Counted from the stretch's first letter, positions 32,561 to 44,479 are shown. The stretch is 64,000 nt of DNA from Symsagittifera roscoffensis (GCF_963678635.1 NC_087066.1:61102875-61166874), one strand, 5' to 3'. Translations and numbers: made by a program. The notes: generated by a model not told the origin, from the sequence alone.

Positions 32561-35214
32561 TCAAAGATAATCACGGGTATCCAATATTTTGAGACTCGAA
32601 TTCTGAGCATTTTCAAAAGACAAGCAGTGGGCGTCTACCTACGTTTTATTTTTCAAACTGTTAGTTTTCAATATATATTTTTTATTTAGTTATTTCCGTC
32701 TCTTTTTCTATTCGCTAGCTAGCAATGCTGCGCTTGCCTTGTATCGCAATTGATGAGAAGCTCTCCTTCGCCTCTGTTAGGAAACTGCAAATTAGTCTAT
32801 CGTCTTTAAATATATGGGTTTCGCCTGAATTGTTTATACACGGTGGTCGGTTCATTTCACGCAATATTACACTGGACTTCTTTTGTAAGTTTTTGTGTTA
32901 TTGGATCATAGGATCGGATTGCTGGAAGCTCTGTTCAGCCATGGTAATAGTTTCCGAAATCTAAATAGCACTTTGTGGGAAATGTTGATCTTAACAAATG
33001 TACCGAGAACCGTGCCTGTAGGCCAAGTGATTTAGTTGTTCTGACTTTTAAAAAAGGAGTAGGTTTCATGCCAGCTCTGATTTCTTCTCCAGTCAAGTGA
33101 AAATAGTGAGAAGTCGAAATTTAGGAAACAATTTTAAGAGAAAATTATAATGGTCTTGCGAAAATTTTGTCTTGTTGAAAATTACTGGTCACACATGGGA
33201 TCACTTCTCGTGAACTTAAAGGCATTTGATGTGTTCCTATAGTTTTGATTCAAGCCCTGATAAGAGCACTGAACAGTGAATTTTTTTATCTCATATTTTC
33301 TTTTGGAATAATAAATTGACAAATTGAAGTGTTCGTGGCATCGTGAACATCGCGCATTTAATAATTTTATTTCGGACCGGTGTAGATGGAAAAAAAACCA
33401 TAGTATCGCTTGGCTGAATTGACTCGAATAAGCATACAAGACCAGCGGCAGAGCGAATAGGTGAGTGGGTGAATTCAAAACAGTGGCGCCATAATAGAAT
33501 CCTGTACCACCCCTGGTTGACCTCATACTCGCTTATCTCAAGTCAACACAGCCGCCAAAAAGCAGTTTGTGTGAAAATATATTAATAACTCAATTGATGA
33601 TTGCGTTCCCCTTTTTAAAGGTATATTCCCTTGGATTTGGCCGGAATCAACTGAACTGTAAAATGAAATATCCCAAAAGTTGTTTTTTTTTGTGGAGGCG
33701 CCATTCGGACTAGACGTTGTTTGTACGCCTTCCCCGCCTGCTTAGCCCTGAACAATTTATGGGTGGTGTTTTCTTTTTCCTTCAGATCCCATCATAAATA
33801 TATATCCTGTGGTTATGAAATGAATGGCATGAAGTCACCAGGCAATTTTCGAGCGTGAATCAAATGCAAATTCTCTCGCCAATTCATTCTCTCTGAGGTT
33901 GCAAGTATAGACGTCTCCAATGTTGGAACAACTGAGCCCCTTTTGGTAGCATTTGTTGAAATAAATTTAAAATGCTATTATTATATCTTGTTGCCACAGA
34001 CTAAGACTTCTTTTTTTTTACATGTAAAATCACCTCATTGAGCTACGTTGAATCGGTTTTTCAGGCCACTTTGTTTCTGGAGAAATATTTATCCCGAAAC
34101 TGACTTTTTATCTGAATACTGCTGTTTTTCAGCCTGTTTTAAGAAATATTAGAATAGTTGACGACTTTTCATGTGAACAAATGTTTTTGGTGTGTTATAC
34201 ATATTTAGTTTTTGCATTGTGACCACCTCCGTTGTATGTAATCTACTTATGATTATTTGTCCGAAGAAAGGGCATATAATAGTGTATAGGCGAAGCTTTT
34301 ATAGCATGTCATGTTGTTTATATTTTTCTGTTGCATCGACGTTTGTGACATGAGTCATTTCCCTTGCGCCTATCCTTGGTAAATCATCAAACGCAATACT
34401 TTTTAGATGTTCATTGGGATAAATTGTTCTATTTCCTTAAAACGTACCAAGCTCTATTTTTATACCATAAAAAGAAAATACGCGGTTTCTTCGCTGCTCG
34501 CTGTAATATTTTCCGCAACTGCGTTTTCTTATTGGGATGAAATCATTTGAATTCAGTCTGGTCTAGCGGAGAACTTGGTTAAAAATGCAAAAAGGGAACA
34601 GCTTTTACATGTAATTTGGTGAATGCAGATGTAAAAAAGCTCAATGGTGTTTAAAAATTTCAAAAAGATTTAGCTACCAAGTCCTGCAGTATAGTTCAAA
34701 TCCATGTTGCATCAGTTATGCAAGTGTCGGTTGGTTTTGAGGCAAGTTGAAGTGCAATCTATTTGAAACTGACAGTTTTATCGATTGCTGGTATGTTTGC
34801 CATGTTCGATTGAGAGGCACATTGAGAAATTTGAACCTTAACAGCTAGTGTTTTCTCGTCAGGATAAAAACATTCTAATAATGGTTCGTTTTTTTATTGA
34901 GAGCAGAAAGTGTCTTGAAGCTAATGAGTGTCTTGAAAAAACTTGTCTGCTGAAGCTTAAAACTATATTCACGAACGATTTGACGTTTAAAGGTTTTGAT
35001 TTTTTCAAGTTAACCATACTATTAGGTTATTTTTCCTTTGTTTCGAACACTGAAAAAAAAAAATCAGAGGAAAAAGTGAGTGGAGACTACGAACGAAATA
35101 CAAAGGCCGTTACGGCCTGAAATGAACTTTGTCACTGTAATGTTTGCACTTGCGATCAGCTTAGTCTAATAAAAGTGTTCACTTTTTTGAAAATTTCACT
35201 GTAGCATTGGAAAT
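32561..35214. other. Intronic filler
   Basis: No feature could be supported. 33,400-33,560 and 33,690-33,770 are less AT-rich than their surroundings. The former has an open minus-strand frame (33,182-33,526) with no recognised motif. Confidence 0.35.
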
Positions 35215-35219
35215 TGTAT

Positions 35220-35465
35220 AGGATCTGTTCTCTGCTGTTTTGGCTAGTGTTTGTTTTACATTAAGCTTCCGTGGCTGAGTGCTTAGTGCGTGAGACTCAG
35301 AATATCTAGGTCGCAAGTTCGAATCTCAGACGTAGCCAAATTTTTGCTAATTCGAGGCGTGTTTCTACTTTTTCTTAGTGCACTTAATTGAGCTGCTTTT
35401 TGTCCTGTTCTCGCTAATGTTTGCGAAGCGAAGATTCGTCTCTGTGTTATTTTTTTGAACTGACG
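35220..35465 (+). repeat. tRNA-type SINE with intact A and B boxes
   Basis: The head at 35,265-35,338 looks like a tRNA of the Leu/Ser type: A box TGGCTGAGTGCTTAGTGCG (35,272-35,290) and B box GCAAGTTCGAATCTC (35,313-35,327), ending GTAGCCA. It is followed by a tail shared with the 20.7-kb copy: GCTAATTCGAGG, TTTCTACTTTTTCTTAG and TTTGCGAAGCGAAGATTCG. The acceptor stem pairs poorly, so this is a retroposon and not a tRNA gene. Homology with the other copy begins about 40 bp upstream of the tRNA-like part. Confidence 0.75.
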
Positions 35466-35711
35466 AATACGTGACATCAGCGAAAATTTCAGAGAGCGAA
35501 TTTTCTCGGTACGTTTATAATGATAACGAGCAACACAACGAAGTTAGATCGCGCAACATTTAGGCCTAATCTCCCCTTAATTGCTAGTTTCCTTGCAATG
35601 CACGCTCGTGGTGTTAGTCAACCGTAATTCATCAATTGAATTATAATGCATATTCCCACGTCTATAGGAGTATATACATTATTAATCCGAGTTTCGAAGA
35701 AATTGACGGAA

Positions 35712-36065
35712 CTTTGTCCAGACAAGTTTCGACTTTTTAACTAGCCATTTTTGACGATTTTTTTAAAATATATCATTCGAAAAATATTCTTGTCCTGAGC
35801 TCAAATTTAAAAAGTTATTTCACCTGTGATCATTTTTTGTAAAGTTCTTTGGGTTTAAAGATTGCCAGAATGACCAATTTGGGACAATTAACGCGCGATA
35901 TGTTTCGTGCTTTTAACTCGTAAGCTGAGATTTATTCCGTTTTAGAAATCGTTTAAACTTGGATTGAGGCACCCTCTTTGGTCTATTTTATACTTAGCGG
36001 TATGCTAAATTTTATCACTTTGTACTTAAGATATCGTGTGGGGGATGATGTAAAAAAATTTATCA
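35712..36065 (+). mobile_element. Helentron-like element, internal and 5' part only
   Basis: Matches the 23.5-kb copy from CAGACAA.TTTCGACTTTTT through GACAATTAACGCGCGATAT and GTGTGGGGGATGAT. The terminal hairpins are absent on this piece. A matching 3' end lies about 0.6 kb further on at 36,690. Confidence 0.65.
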
Positions 36066-36299
36066 AAGAGATTTTTTTTTCAGTTTTTTGAAAATTTCAT
36101 CAAACATTTTGTTTACACAAACATAGCTTGTGTTATGGTATGAAATTTCTTTTTTTTCCAACCTAAGTCGCAAATATTGTTGAGATGCAATTGGTTGCGA
36201 CAGAGTGTCTTCATTTTGAAAGTGTTCATTTTGATCTAGCTATTAAGTACAGCCAATTGTAAGGATTTTAACACAGACTAATATATTACAAATAGCACT

Positions 36300-36440
36300 T
36301 TAGCTTCAAGGCATCATGAATCTGTAGTTTAGAGGTAAGGGAGGATACCAGCAGCAAAATAAGGGAGTTCGAACCTGGACAGGGTCGGATGTTTTAAATG
36401 AACTTTTTCGTACGCTAGTTAAAATGCGTCAGCTCTATAT
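36300..36440 (+). repeat. Second tRNA-like sequence, possible SINE head
   Basis: TGTAGTTTAGAGG resembles an A box and GGGAGTTCGAACCTGG (about 36,363-36,378) a B box, spaced about right for Pol III. The following sequence does not match the other two SINEs. It could be a different SINE family or a decayed tRNA pseudogene. Confidence 0.4.
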
Positions 36441-36689
36441 AAATTGAGGCATGTTTATTGGTAAATTTCTTTTTTTTTCAAATTAAGTGGTACTGCTAAT
36501 GCGTCATAATTGTCTTGCGTCGCTTAGCATTTATGTAGATTCATAATTGGTCTGCGTCACTTATGAAAATTTTTAGACTCAAAATTTTACTCATTCAGTT
36601 TTTCCCAGAAGCGTTATCAATCATATTTTTGCTTGTGTATGCGATGTGCAACTTCGTCTCTGTGTTTAAATTTCTCAGTAGAAATTAAA

Positions 36690-36736
36690 ATGCAGTCGGA
36701 ACATTCAGGGCTTTCTCCTGGTACGAGCAGTCTTTT
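36690..36736 (+). mobile_element. Helentron-like 3' end fragment
   Basis: GCAGTCGGAACATTCAGGGC is followed by a damaged hairpin (TTTCTCCTG in place of TTCGCCCTG) and TACGAGCAGTCTT. It is probably the 3' end of the element at 35,712, separated by an insertion containing the tRNA-like sequence. Confidence 0.65.
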
Positions 36737-38985
36737 CAAGTATATCTTTATAAACAAAAGGCCTATGAAGTTTTTGGGCCGAGCCGAGAAATTTCCTTTC
36801 GAAAAGCCGAAAAAAAAAACATCTTTATTACACCAGCTATTTATACAGTAGTCCATGTGTTCACAACCTATCTCGATTATTCGAGTCTAATTTTTATCGA
36901 AATAGTAGTTTTTAAGGGAAATTTTGTAAATTTTTTTGAAGATAATGATTCCCTGAGCTCAAATGAATCTCGTCAATTGTTGGAACTTTGCAAATGAAAT
37001 TTCCTTGGACTAAATTATGCACGATACTATGCACTTATCTATGATTCTCAACGCGTAATCGTTTCTTTAATTGAGCGCGGCAAATTTCTCCGAATTCCAA
37101 AGAGTCTAAATAATCATTCCAAATGTATTGATGCAGTTTAATTGATCCAGTTGAATAGTTGGATTAGGTGTCTTATTTTTTCGGCGTTTGAACCTTCAAA
37201 TTTGTGCTTTCTTCTGATTAAAACAGTCTGTTTTTATAAATAAACGTTTTTCGCTTGAATGATTTCGGCTTAGTGTGTCGTTAGATGGGGAGAAGAAACT
37301 TTGTTTTTGCATGTTTCGGTTGGTGTCATCTGTGAAGTCGTTGAGTTTTGAAACTTATTATTTTTAACTTTTTATGACTAATTGCTGGAGTTTTTTTGTT
37401 TTCGGCTGAACGGTCGTCTATCCTAGTATTGTCTGCTTACTGGCCGATCGCTGAGCAAACCTATGTGCTAATTCAACTCTGTTGATTGTGTTTTACGTCT
37501 GTGTTCTGAAATGGATTATTATTTTTTGTGTTGACCCAGAGTATTGGAAACGGGTACTACTCGTTTTCTTAGAAACTTTTTCACAGAATCTTTAAGTGAG
37601 AAAGTTAAGGCATGACTTTTTTGGCTCCATATTTGAATCAGTTTTATAATGTAGGAAGAGCTGTTGGAGTAGAGCTAACTTGGAGTATAGATCGCACTGT
37701 AAATAGTACGATCGGATCTTCCCGAAAATTTCTTATTCAGGTGTTTTTTTTTAATTTTTCCTCTTTCGGCGGGGTTGAAAGCATAAGGGGAGAGATGTTT
37801 GAACCTATGTGTTGGTGCAGATTTTAAAGATAGCAGCATTGGTTTTAATGAATTTAAAAAAATACTATAAATAGTCATAGCCAGTTGCTGTGCAAGTTGA
37901 ACATAAGGTTCGGACTACCATGGTTTGATAAATTCCAAAATTCCCCCAAAAAAGTTCCAATAGTCCATAAACTCTTGTTTCAATAGTCTTTCGTTTTAAA
38001 AAAATCTTGATATGGTATGGCAAAGGGCCTAAATAAGGTTAAAACTGCGAAACGACTAGTAATAGCTAAAATCACAATAACATTGCACTAGAATTAAATT
38101 GAGTGGCATCAAACTGAGTTGTCATGTCACCGAATTTCCTGAAATTTGGTCTTAAAATAGGAAATATGCAAACCATTTTTTTTGAACACAGGCAGCTTTT
38201 TTCGAATCCAAGTGACTGTTGAAAGGACTGAAGTAGGTGTCACACTTGACTGCCGTACGAGGCAGTCATAATCGGGAAGAAAATACACAACCTACGCCAT
38301 AGTTTCTTCCCTCCACTTCGTAAAGTGATCAGAACAGCATCATTAGTTTTAACTGGCTGATAATATTTACCCTTGCGATAAGCAATGGTATTGCTATCGG
38401 GTACTTTAATTTTTTTCCCGTAAATAACTTTGTTCACGTAGGAGTAGTAAATTTTAAGACATGCTGTTTCTTGAAAATTCAATTAAAACTACTTTTATTT
38501 AGGTAGTAAATATGTATTGTCAGTTTTCGGGATTACTTCTTTTTCAAATAATTTTCTCGAACTCTTAATTTTTTTGGGGTTCGTGGTTTTAGGTATAGTT
38601 TCCCCTGGTTGTGCGGTTCAATTTCAGTTTTTTTAAAATTGAAATTATATTATCTGGTGCTGTTTGTCGTTAGCTTGTTTTTAATATATTTGTTTGATTT
38701 TTAATATATTTAAAAAAAATTTCTTTTAGTAAATGGTTTTGGCTTGTTTTCTTGTATAATCATTTTCTATTGCGCATTTTTGAGGGCAAAGTATTCCTGC
38801 TCGACAAAATCAGATATTTTAAAGTCGTATTTTTTGTTTTTATGATTTTTTTGAGACGCTTTGGCAATTTTTTTTTCATTTTTCGCCTAAGTTCCAATTT
38901 TCCTCGGCCACTTTTTCACTGATTTTCTAAAAATTGACAACAATTAAAGTCATGCCATTTTTTGACAGTTTGGTTATTTTTTTGA
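36737..38985. other. Intronic filler
   Basis: AT-rich. A minus-strand frame at 38,240-38,482 is hydrophilic and protein-like (80 codons) but no family was recognised. Confidence 0.35.
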
Positions 38986-38989
38986 AAGT

Positions 38990-39570
38990 TTTGTGACAAA
39001 CTACCCCTCCACATCTTGAATTAAGGGTTCAGTCGAAAAAGCAGGCTGTGGTATCCTCCAGGCGTAAGGGGCTACGCTCCAATTTTTGTAGAAAAAAAGT
39101 TTTATTCTCGTAAAAGTCAAATTTATGTGAGTCTTTGGTCGTTTTTTTTTGGAAACTTCGTAACTTTTATCGAAAACTACCCTGCCAAATCTGTTATCAA
39201 AGGTTAATCGAAATAATGGAATTTGACAAAATTCCCTGCAATAGCTTGAGTTTGATTTGTTTTTTTTGTAAGAAAAAACTAATGGCTTAGGAAAAGTATA
39301 GTTTTTGAAACTTTGACCGTGCTTTTGGAATTGTTTGACGGTTCTCAAAAAATTACCCTTGCAATTTCAATATTAATGGTTCAATTGGAATAACAGATTT
39401 CGGAATTGTTTTGCTAGATAAGCTGGTACGGCCTTATTTATGTAGAAAAAGCTATCGCCTTCGGAAAAGTCAAGTTGTTTATTTTTTGGACCGTTTTTTG
39501 GAAACTTTTTGACTTATCTCAAACACTACCCTGCCAAATCCGAGATTGAGATTTCAGCCGAGGAAACAGG
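38990..39570. repeat. Degenerate ~175-bp tandem repeat, 3-4 units
   Basis: A block of the form AA.ACTACCCTGCCAAATC, then a short variable part, then TTCAATCGAAATAA-like sequence, recurs at about 38,999, 39,175, 39,347 and 39,522. Units end with TTTTTGGAAACTTTTTGAC-like sequence. Units have diverged strongly, so the array is old. Confidence 0.65.
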
Positions 39571-40490
39571 TGACGAGAATTTTTGTGCAGAATTGTATCG
39601 AAAGTGGTGCGATGCTTAGCTTTGCCTCTGTGTTAAATTTGATTTAAGCTGCTAGTCATCTAGCAATTATAATTTCAAGGATTTTGAGCGCAGTTTTTTA
39701 AAGTCGAAAAGTATGAATTTATCTGATTACCAAAACTTGGAAAAATTTAGTTTCCATGCTTTTTGTTCTTAATTAATTTTTCATTGAATTCGCAAGTAAA
39801 GCTTTCGCAATTGAGTCGAGTCGCCTGTCAGCATTGAGTTGTACCGGAAAATTTATCATTTCACTTAACGTTTTTTTTTGTAGTTAAGTTGCGCATCGCC
39901 TCTGTGTCTGACATATTTTCTGCCTCTTTTTGAAACACCAACCGAAGATTTTTCATCTCTTAATATAATGGCTTTTAACTCCCGCTTAAGTTGAATGGCC
40001 CATTAAATGTTATTAGTCAACATAATTTGATGAAATCGAGCGTGATTTTGGGGTCAAATTATAGTGGGCGTGGCAGCGCGTGAATTGAATAGTTAAAAAT
40101 AAATTTCATCCAAAAATACATGTGAATACGAACAGTTTGGACTTATCTATAAAAGTATGTTTATTTTCACTGACATAAACGATGACCAGTTATCATTCGT
40201 GGCAATAGTATGGAGTTACAATGCAAAATGACCTAGTTTGAAAGTAAAGAAGTTGCGATTATGTGTAAGGAGGTCAACTTCCAAACGATAATTGCACAAG
40301 TGAATGGATTGCTAATGGCCGAATGTGAAATAAGTTGAAACATTTATAGCATCCAATTTTTTTCTTTCAAAAAGTTGTTAATGTAGTCTTATTTGAAATC
40401 ATGTTGGTGTTGCGTTAATTTAATTAGTGTTTGTTCAAAATAGGGCATTTTTATGTTCTATTCGCTGCTTCTTTTTGCCGGCGGCATTAG
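39571..40490. other. Intronic filler with short SINE-tail-like motifs
   Basis: Two decayed copies of the GCGAAGC/GCCTCTGTGT motif lie at about 39,605-39,635 and 39,885-39,910. Nothing else was recognised. Confidence 0.4.
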
Positions 40491-40920
40491 CGAAGAATCT
40501 GCCCTTAAGAAGGACCACGTGGGTGCAATCAATATATAGTCGCCATGTGCTTTCATCTTCTGCAGTAGAAGCAGACATTAAAGGCTAGAGAGTAAAAGAG
40601 CAAAGCGAAAGAACTGCTGGGACTGGAGTAAGGGGGGTATTCTGATGGCCGAGTTCCTACTGGCAGACAATTACTTAACAATCAAAATAAATTGATTGTC
40701 CAAATTTCAGACTGAATTGTCGCGCTTTTCCTGTAGAATTTTGATGACTTGAATTCTGATAGGCTAAAATAACCTTCTTCCATTCGGTCTTTCTACCTCG
40801 AGGAATTCCCTTCACATTAGAATGCGACCGAAGTCAAGAGAGGAATGCTAATGCTGGGTAGAGAAAATGAAATATTTTCTTCTCGGGTCAATTTTTCCAT
40901 GCGAAGTCCAGTAAGTAAGA
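40490..40920 (+). promoter_or_regulatory. Possible internal promoter / alternative first exon region
   Basis: A GC-richer island in the AT-rich intron, 0.2-0.6 kb upstream of exon 3. It contains an E-box CACGTG (about 40,517), a TATA-like AATATATAG (about 40,531) and, at about 40,911, a donor-like CCA/GTAAGTAAG. Such a promoter would give a short isoform with the linker and headpiece but no LIM units. This is inference only. Confidence 0.2.
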
Positions 40921-41114
40921 GTAAGATAATGGACTGAGTCTGATAAGAGGTCGGACTGGGTTTACCTGTGGGCTCATTGGACAAGTTAGACAGCTTAAAG
41001 AATATTCAGATTAAGACTGAGGATGCAGTTTTTGTTGCTTCTTAGACTAAAAACTTTTCGTCAGTTGTTTGATTTTGGTTTGTTCAATTTTTCTGATTGC
41101 TCTGAATGATATAG

Positions 41115-42535
41115 GCACCACACGTCCCATGCAGAATGGATCAACTGTGAAAACGATGAACAATAGAGCCTCAACTGGACTCGGAACTCCGAGGAAGATC
41201 GACAGTCATGACTACTCCGGACCCCTGGCTCCAGTGTACTACAAGAAAGAGCGAGAGAGACGAAGACAGGAGAAGATTCGGATGAACAAAAGCGAAATCC
41301 TCAACTCCAGTTCGAAGCCTGCTGGTGGAACGATGTCCAATGGTCATTCTAGTTTCCTAAATTCCACAGCTGAACCGGAACAACAGTCCTCGCTCATGTA
41401 CGACGGAGACATCAGCGTCTCGAACCGACTGACCTCAGTTGAATCAAGTACAAACAGCTCTGTGCCAGATAGAAAGCTGGCGTTTGATATTGGTTCGGAC
41501 AATGAGACTGACACCACTGTTCAAGCCTCTACCAGAGTTGCAGATAGCTCAGACACTGAATATGAAACAGATAATTATGCCAATGGAGATGTAGGCGGCA
41601 TGAACGGACAGACGATGAACAAAGACAGTCCAATCGAAGATTCGGAAGCGGAGGGTAGGGGTTATGTAACCGAAGACGAAATTGATCGAATGCAATCGGG
41701 ACTAGGCAAAGAGATTCTAAGAGAATTGAAAATGCAAATTGATACGAATGCGACGAAGGACGATGTGGAAGCATTGTATGTTCCTGATGATCCAATTAAA
41801 GCATCCAGGTCTCCCGACGCAAAGACAGAGGTCCAGCTTCCATACTTCTGCGAGATCAAGTTTGGTCCCATCGCGACAGGAATCAACAGGTATTGCGACA
41901 CATGGCTCCTGGAACAGGCTATAAATGAACCAATGGGTATGAACGACTATAACAATTTTATGCAAGGCTTCCAGAGATTTACGAATGCCAGTGCGCATCC
42001 ATGGAAACACAACAGCACTTCGAACTCTTTGGTCGATGGAGCCATGTCTGACACTGAAGGCATGCGAAGGTTTAAGTACAGTGACATGACTTCAAGTCGA
42101 GGCAAGTTTAGAATGGACGGATATAAATCAGAGGGTGGCTACAATAGCAGTCCAGAAATGGGACGAAGGAAGATGACAAGGTACAACTCCTTGGACGTCA
42201 GGAAGGCCTGGTACCACGAGAGGTTCCTAACATACGTGCAGATGTACCACAAGAAGGGAAATCTGCTATTTGAACAGCAGAAAGAAGCGTGCATGCAACA
42301 CATTAGGATGTCCGTTGGGAGTCTAAGTCGATCTGAAAATGTGAAGGTGTATCCCAAGGAAAAGCTGTTCACAAATATGAACAAACGGTTACCGGAGGAC
42401 GTGAACAGAAGTAGACTAGAGTTGCATCTTTCAGATGAGGAATTTGTGGATCTCTTCGCCATGACTCATGACCAATTCAGGTCTTTGCCCCCGTGGAAAC
42501 AGAACGTGATGAAACAGTTGAACTATCTCTTCTAA
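41115..42535 (+). CDS. abLIM-like protein, exon 3 (linker and villin headpiece)
   Basis: This encodes residues 425-897 and the stop codon. The first part has a basic, helical stretch YYKKERERRRQEKIR, then Ser/Thr/Asp-rich sequence with many potential phosphorylation sites. A folded-looking segment (YFCEIKFGPIATGINRYC, about residues 660-680) and a Tyr/Arg-rich segment before the end are not recognised. The last 64 residues (834-897) form a villin headpiece: YPKEKLF, RLPEDVNRSRLELHLSDEEF, FAMTHDQFRSLPPWKQ and the terminal NYLF, with conserved Trp885 in the F-actin-binding surface. LIM units plus a C-terminal headpiece define the abLIM/UNC-115 family. The open frame extends upstream to 41,069, but the acceptor at 41,113-41,114 restores phase 1 with exon 2. 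Confidence 0.92.
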
Positions 42536-42719
42536 CATCACTAAACCAACTCTTACCAGTTATTTATAACTTATTCAGTACCAGTGCTTAAGTGTTCAGT
42601 TCGGATGCATCTTCTGCTGTTGAATTCCGACCAAAATTTGTTTTAATTTTCAAATGATGCGTTTTCGAAATCATGCTTGAATTTGCGCTGTGCTGTATCT
42701 GATGAAAAATGTTTGTTGA

Positions 42720-42725
42720 ATTAAA
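42720..42725 (+). terminator. Candidate poly(A) signal ATTAAA
   Basis: ATTAAA lies 185 bp after the stop codon. A second ATTAAA is at 42,822-42,827. No AATAAA was seen in the first 400 bp of 3' sequence. Both lie inside duplicated block A. Confidence 0.4.
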
Positions 42726-43139
42726 AGTTTTTGCTACCATGAAAATAGGCTTGACTTAAACGCATCATTTTGTGCTGTTTTCTGTTCCGAATTTTTCAAT
42801 ACTTGTTCACTTTTGAATCAAATTAAAAGTTGAGTGAATTGGTTGATTGGAGGCGGCCGTGTTTTTGTAAATTTTAGCAGTTGTCTAGATTTATATTTCA
42901 AATGACTTTTGTTGTTTACTCGCAGTCTAATCTAAGTTCATGAAATCATGTTTGAATTTAACTTCTGAGCTTTCTAATGCGTTAACATTTGCAGTGTTTC
43001 AACCAAAACTAACCCGTCCTAACTTAACTAAACTCGTTTGATGTGCGCTTTTTTCATGACAGAAGCACCGAATCGTATGTAATTTCAAACCAATCAAAAG
43101 CCACTAAATTAGCCGAGACAAATATTTTAAAAGATTTGA

Positions 43140-43990
43140 ATGCTCATTGTCTTTTGTAACTTTCGGTCTTTCTGCCAAGTGAGATTCAACGCATTTCATA
43201 CCTTTCAAATTGCAGTATTTTTATTGATCGCATTCATTTTCAAATTTCAACTGCGAGAAATGATGCGCATGTTTGAGATAAAATGTCAGTTCGTAGTTTT
43301 GTTTCAAGATTCAACTCAAGTGCAACTCAAAAAAACGAAGAGATGAAATCATCATTCAATTCTTGACCGAATATTTGACATCGTTCTTTTCATGCATAAA
43401 ATTGTACGTCAAACCACCCGTATTTTAATTAGAATTTTGTTATTCAAAAAGTTCGAAACATACAACAAAATCGAGCATTTATTGATGAAACTTATGATGA
43501 ACGCTATGTCTCAAACTACAGAAGAAAAAAATAATGTGCCGAGAATAGATAATTATTTTGATGAAAGTTTTATTAAAATTTATGAATTGATAATTGACGT
43601 GGAATAGAGAAATTTGGATTAATCGTATTTAGCATTTTCAATTAACTTTAATGTAATAGCTTCATTTGATCAGAATCGTCTCTGGTTAATTATATGGTTA
43701 AGGATAGAAGACTTCAGGCAATTTAGACTTATTGTGAGTTTTAAAAAATATATGCACTTTCTAGTTTTGCCAGCTGAGCAAAAAACGTCATTTTTTTTCT
43801 GGTGTAAATTGTGCGATTTCTGTGCTAAAAATCTTCCGTATTGTTCTTTAAAAAAGTCTAGTTGCCTGGTCTCTTGTACTCCTGAACTTTTTCTTTTATT
43901 CGTAGCCAGTGCTTCATTCAAATTCAGGATCTCTTCAATCTGTTTGGTAATTATGGTTGTTAACTTATCAGATTTGCCAGTTAATTAAAA
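43140..43990. other. Post-gene sequence of block A, open frames of doubtful value
   Basis: Several frames of 68-84 codons occur on both strands (43,140-43,346 plus; 43,392-43,607 plus; 43,670-43,921 minus). The counterparts in block B are mostly shifted by small indels, and the one case that is longer in B is broken in A. This argues against conserved coding. Confidence 0.4.
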
Positions 43991-44009
43991 CAGACTAAAT
44001 TGATAAAAA

Positions 44010-44132
44010 ATGCGAAAGAATCTTCTCTTAGTTCTGTTTGTGGTGCTTTGTGCTCTGCCTCTGCGGTATAAAAGGTCTTCGAAAATTCGCCCAGCTAGAA
44101 TTAATTTCTTTAACAAAGAACTCCAAGGATGA
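44010..44132 (+). CDS. Candidate 40-residue secreted-peptide frame (weak)
   Basis: The frame opens MRKNLLLVLFVVLCALPL. Basic residues 2-3 and a hydrophobic run at 5-18 look like a signal peptide. The rest is a basic tail with KR at 21-22 and ends KELQG. No paralogue or known peptide was recognised. The corresponding block-B frame is destroyed by a one-base deletion just after the ATG (51,658), giving an early stop. Short hydrophobic frames are common in AT-rich DNA, so chance is quite possible. There is no evidence of promoter or splicing. Confidence 0.15.
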   Translation: MRKNLLLVLFVVLCALPLRYKRSSKIRPARINFFNKELQG

Positions 44133-44479
44133 CCTATTGACTGCATTAATATACTGGTAAATTCTATAACTGTTACTAGTTTTGTTATGATAAATAAATT
44201 GCACAATAGGATTTCTTTCTATGGATGTTTTTGGTCTTGAGTATGTATTAGTAGTTGAGTGATTTATGGAGTTAGAGACTGCAAATTGAGACAACTGCTA
44301 CGGTACGCACTTTATCCATTTAAAACGGACCGTAAAATTCAAGATGAAGGTAGTTGGAAGACAACGACATTTTGCTGACATGCTGCTTGAAAATGCTGAC
44401 AAGAAGTTTCCTGCGAAGGTGGAGTCTTCAGCGAGATTTGTTACATATATTCACTAGTTGGTTGCTGAAAAAGTAAGTG

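Larger units (their letters stand above)
20290..41114 (+). other. Intron 2 (20.8 kb) of the abLIM-like gene
   Basis: The donor is GTAAGTCAG and the acceptor ATATAG before GC at 41,115; phase 1 on both sides gives Ser425 and an open frame. The acceptor's pyrimidine tract is modest. The intron is filled with the repeats listed separately. Small extra exons cannot be excluded, because exons of under about 100 bp would not be visible by eye, but none is needed to keep the frame. Confidence 0.75.

Noticed and set aside
35265-35338. Possible functional tRNA gene
   Set aside because: The acceptor stem does not pair well and the sequence continues into a repeated SINE tail, so it is a retroposon head.
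38240-38482. 80-codon protein-like minus-strand frame in intron 2
   Set aside because: No family motif, no second copy in the window and no splice context. Kept only as part of the intron description.
43670-43975. Hydrophilic minus-strand frame (QIEEILNLNEALATNKRK...) looking like a coiled coil
   Set aside because: The block-B copy carries a 10-bp insertion and stops, and no splice sites or family could be defined.
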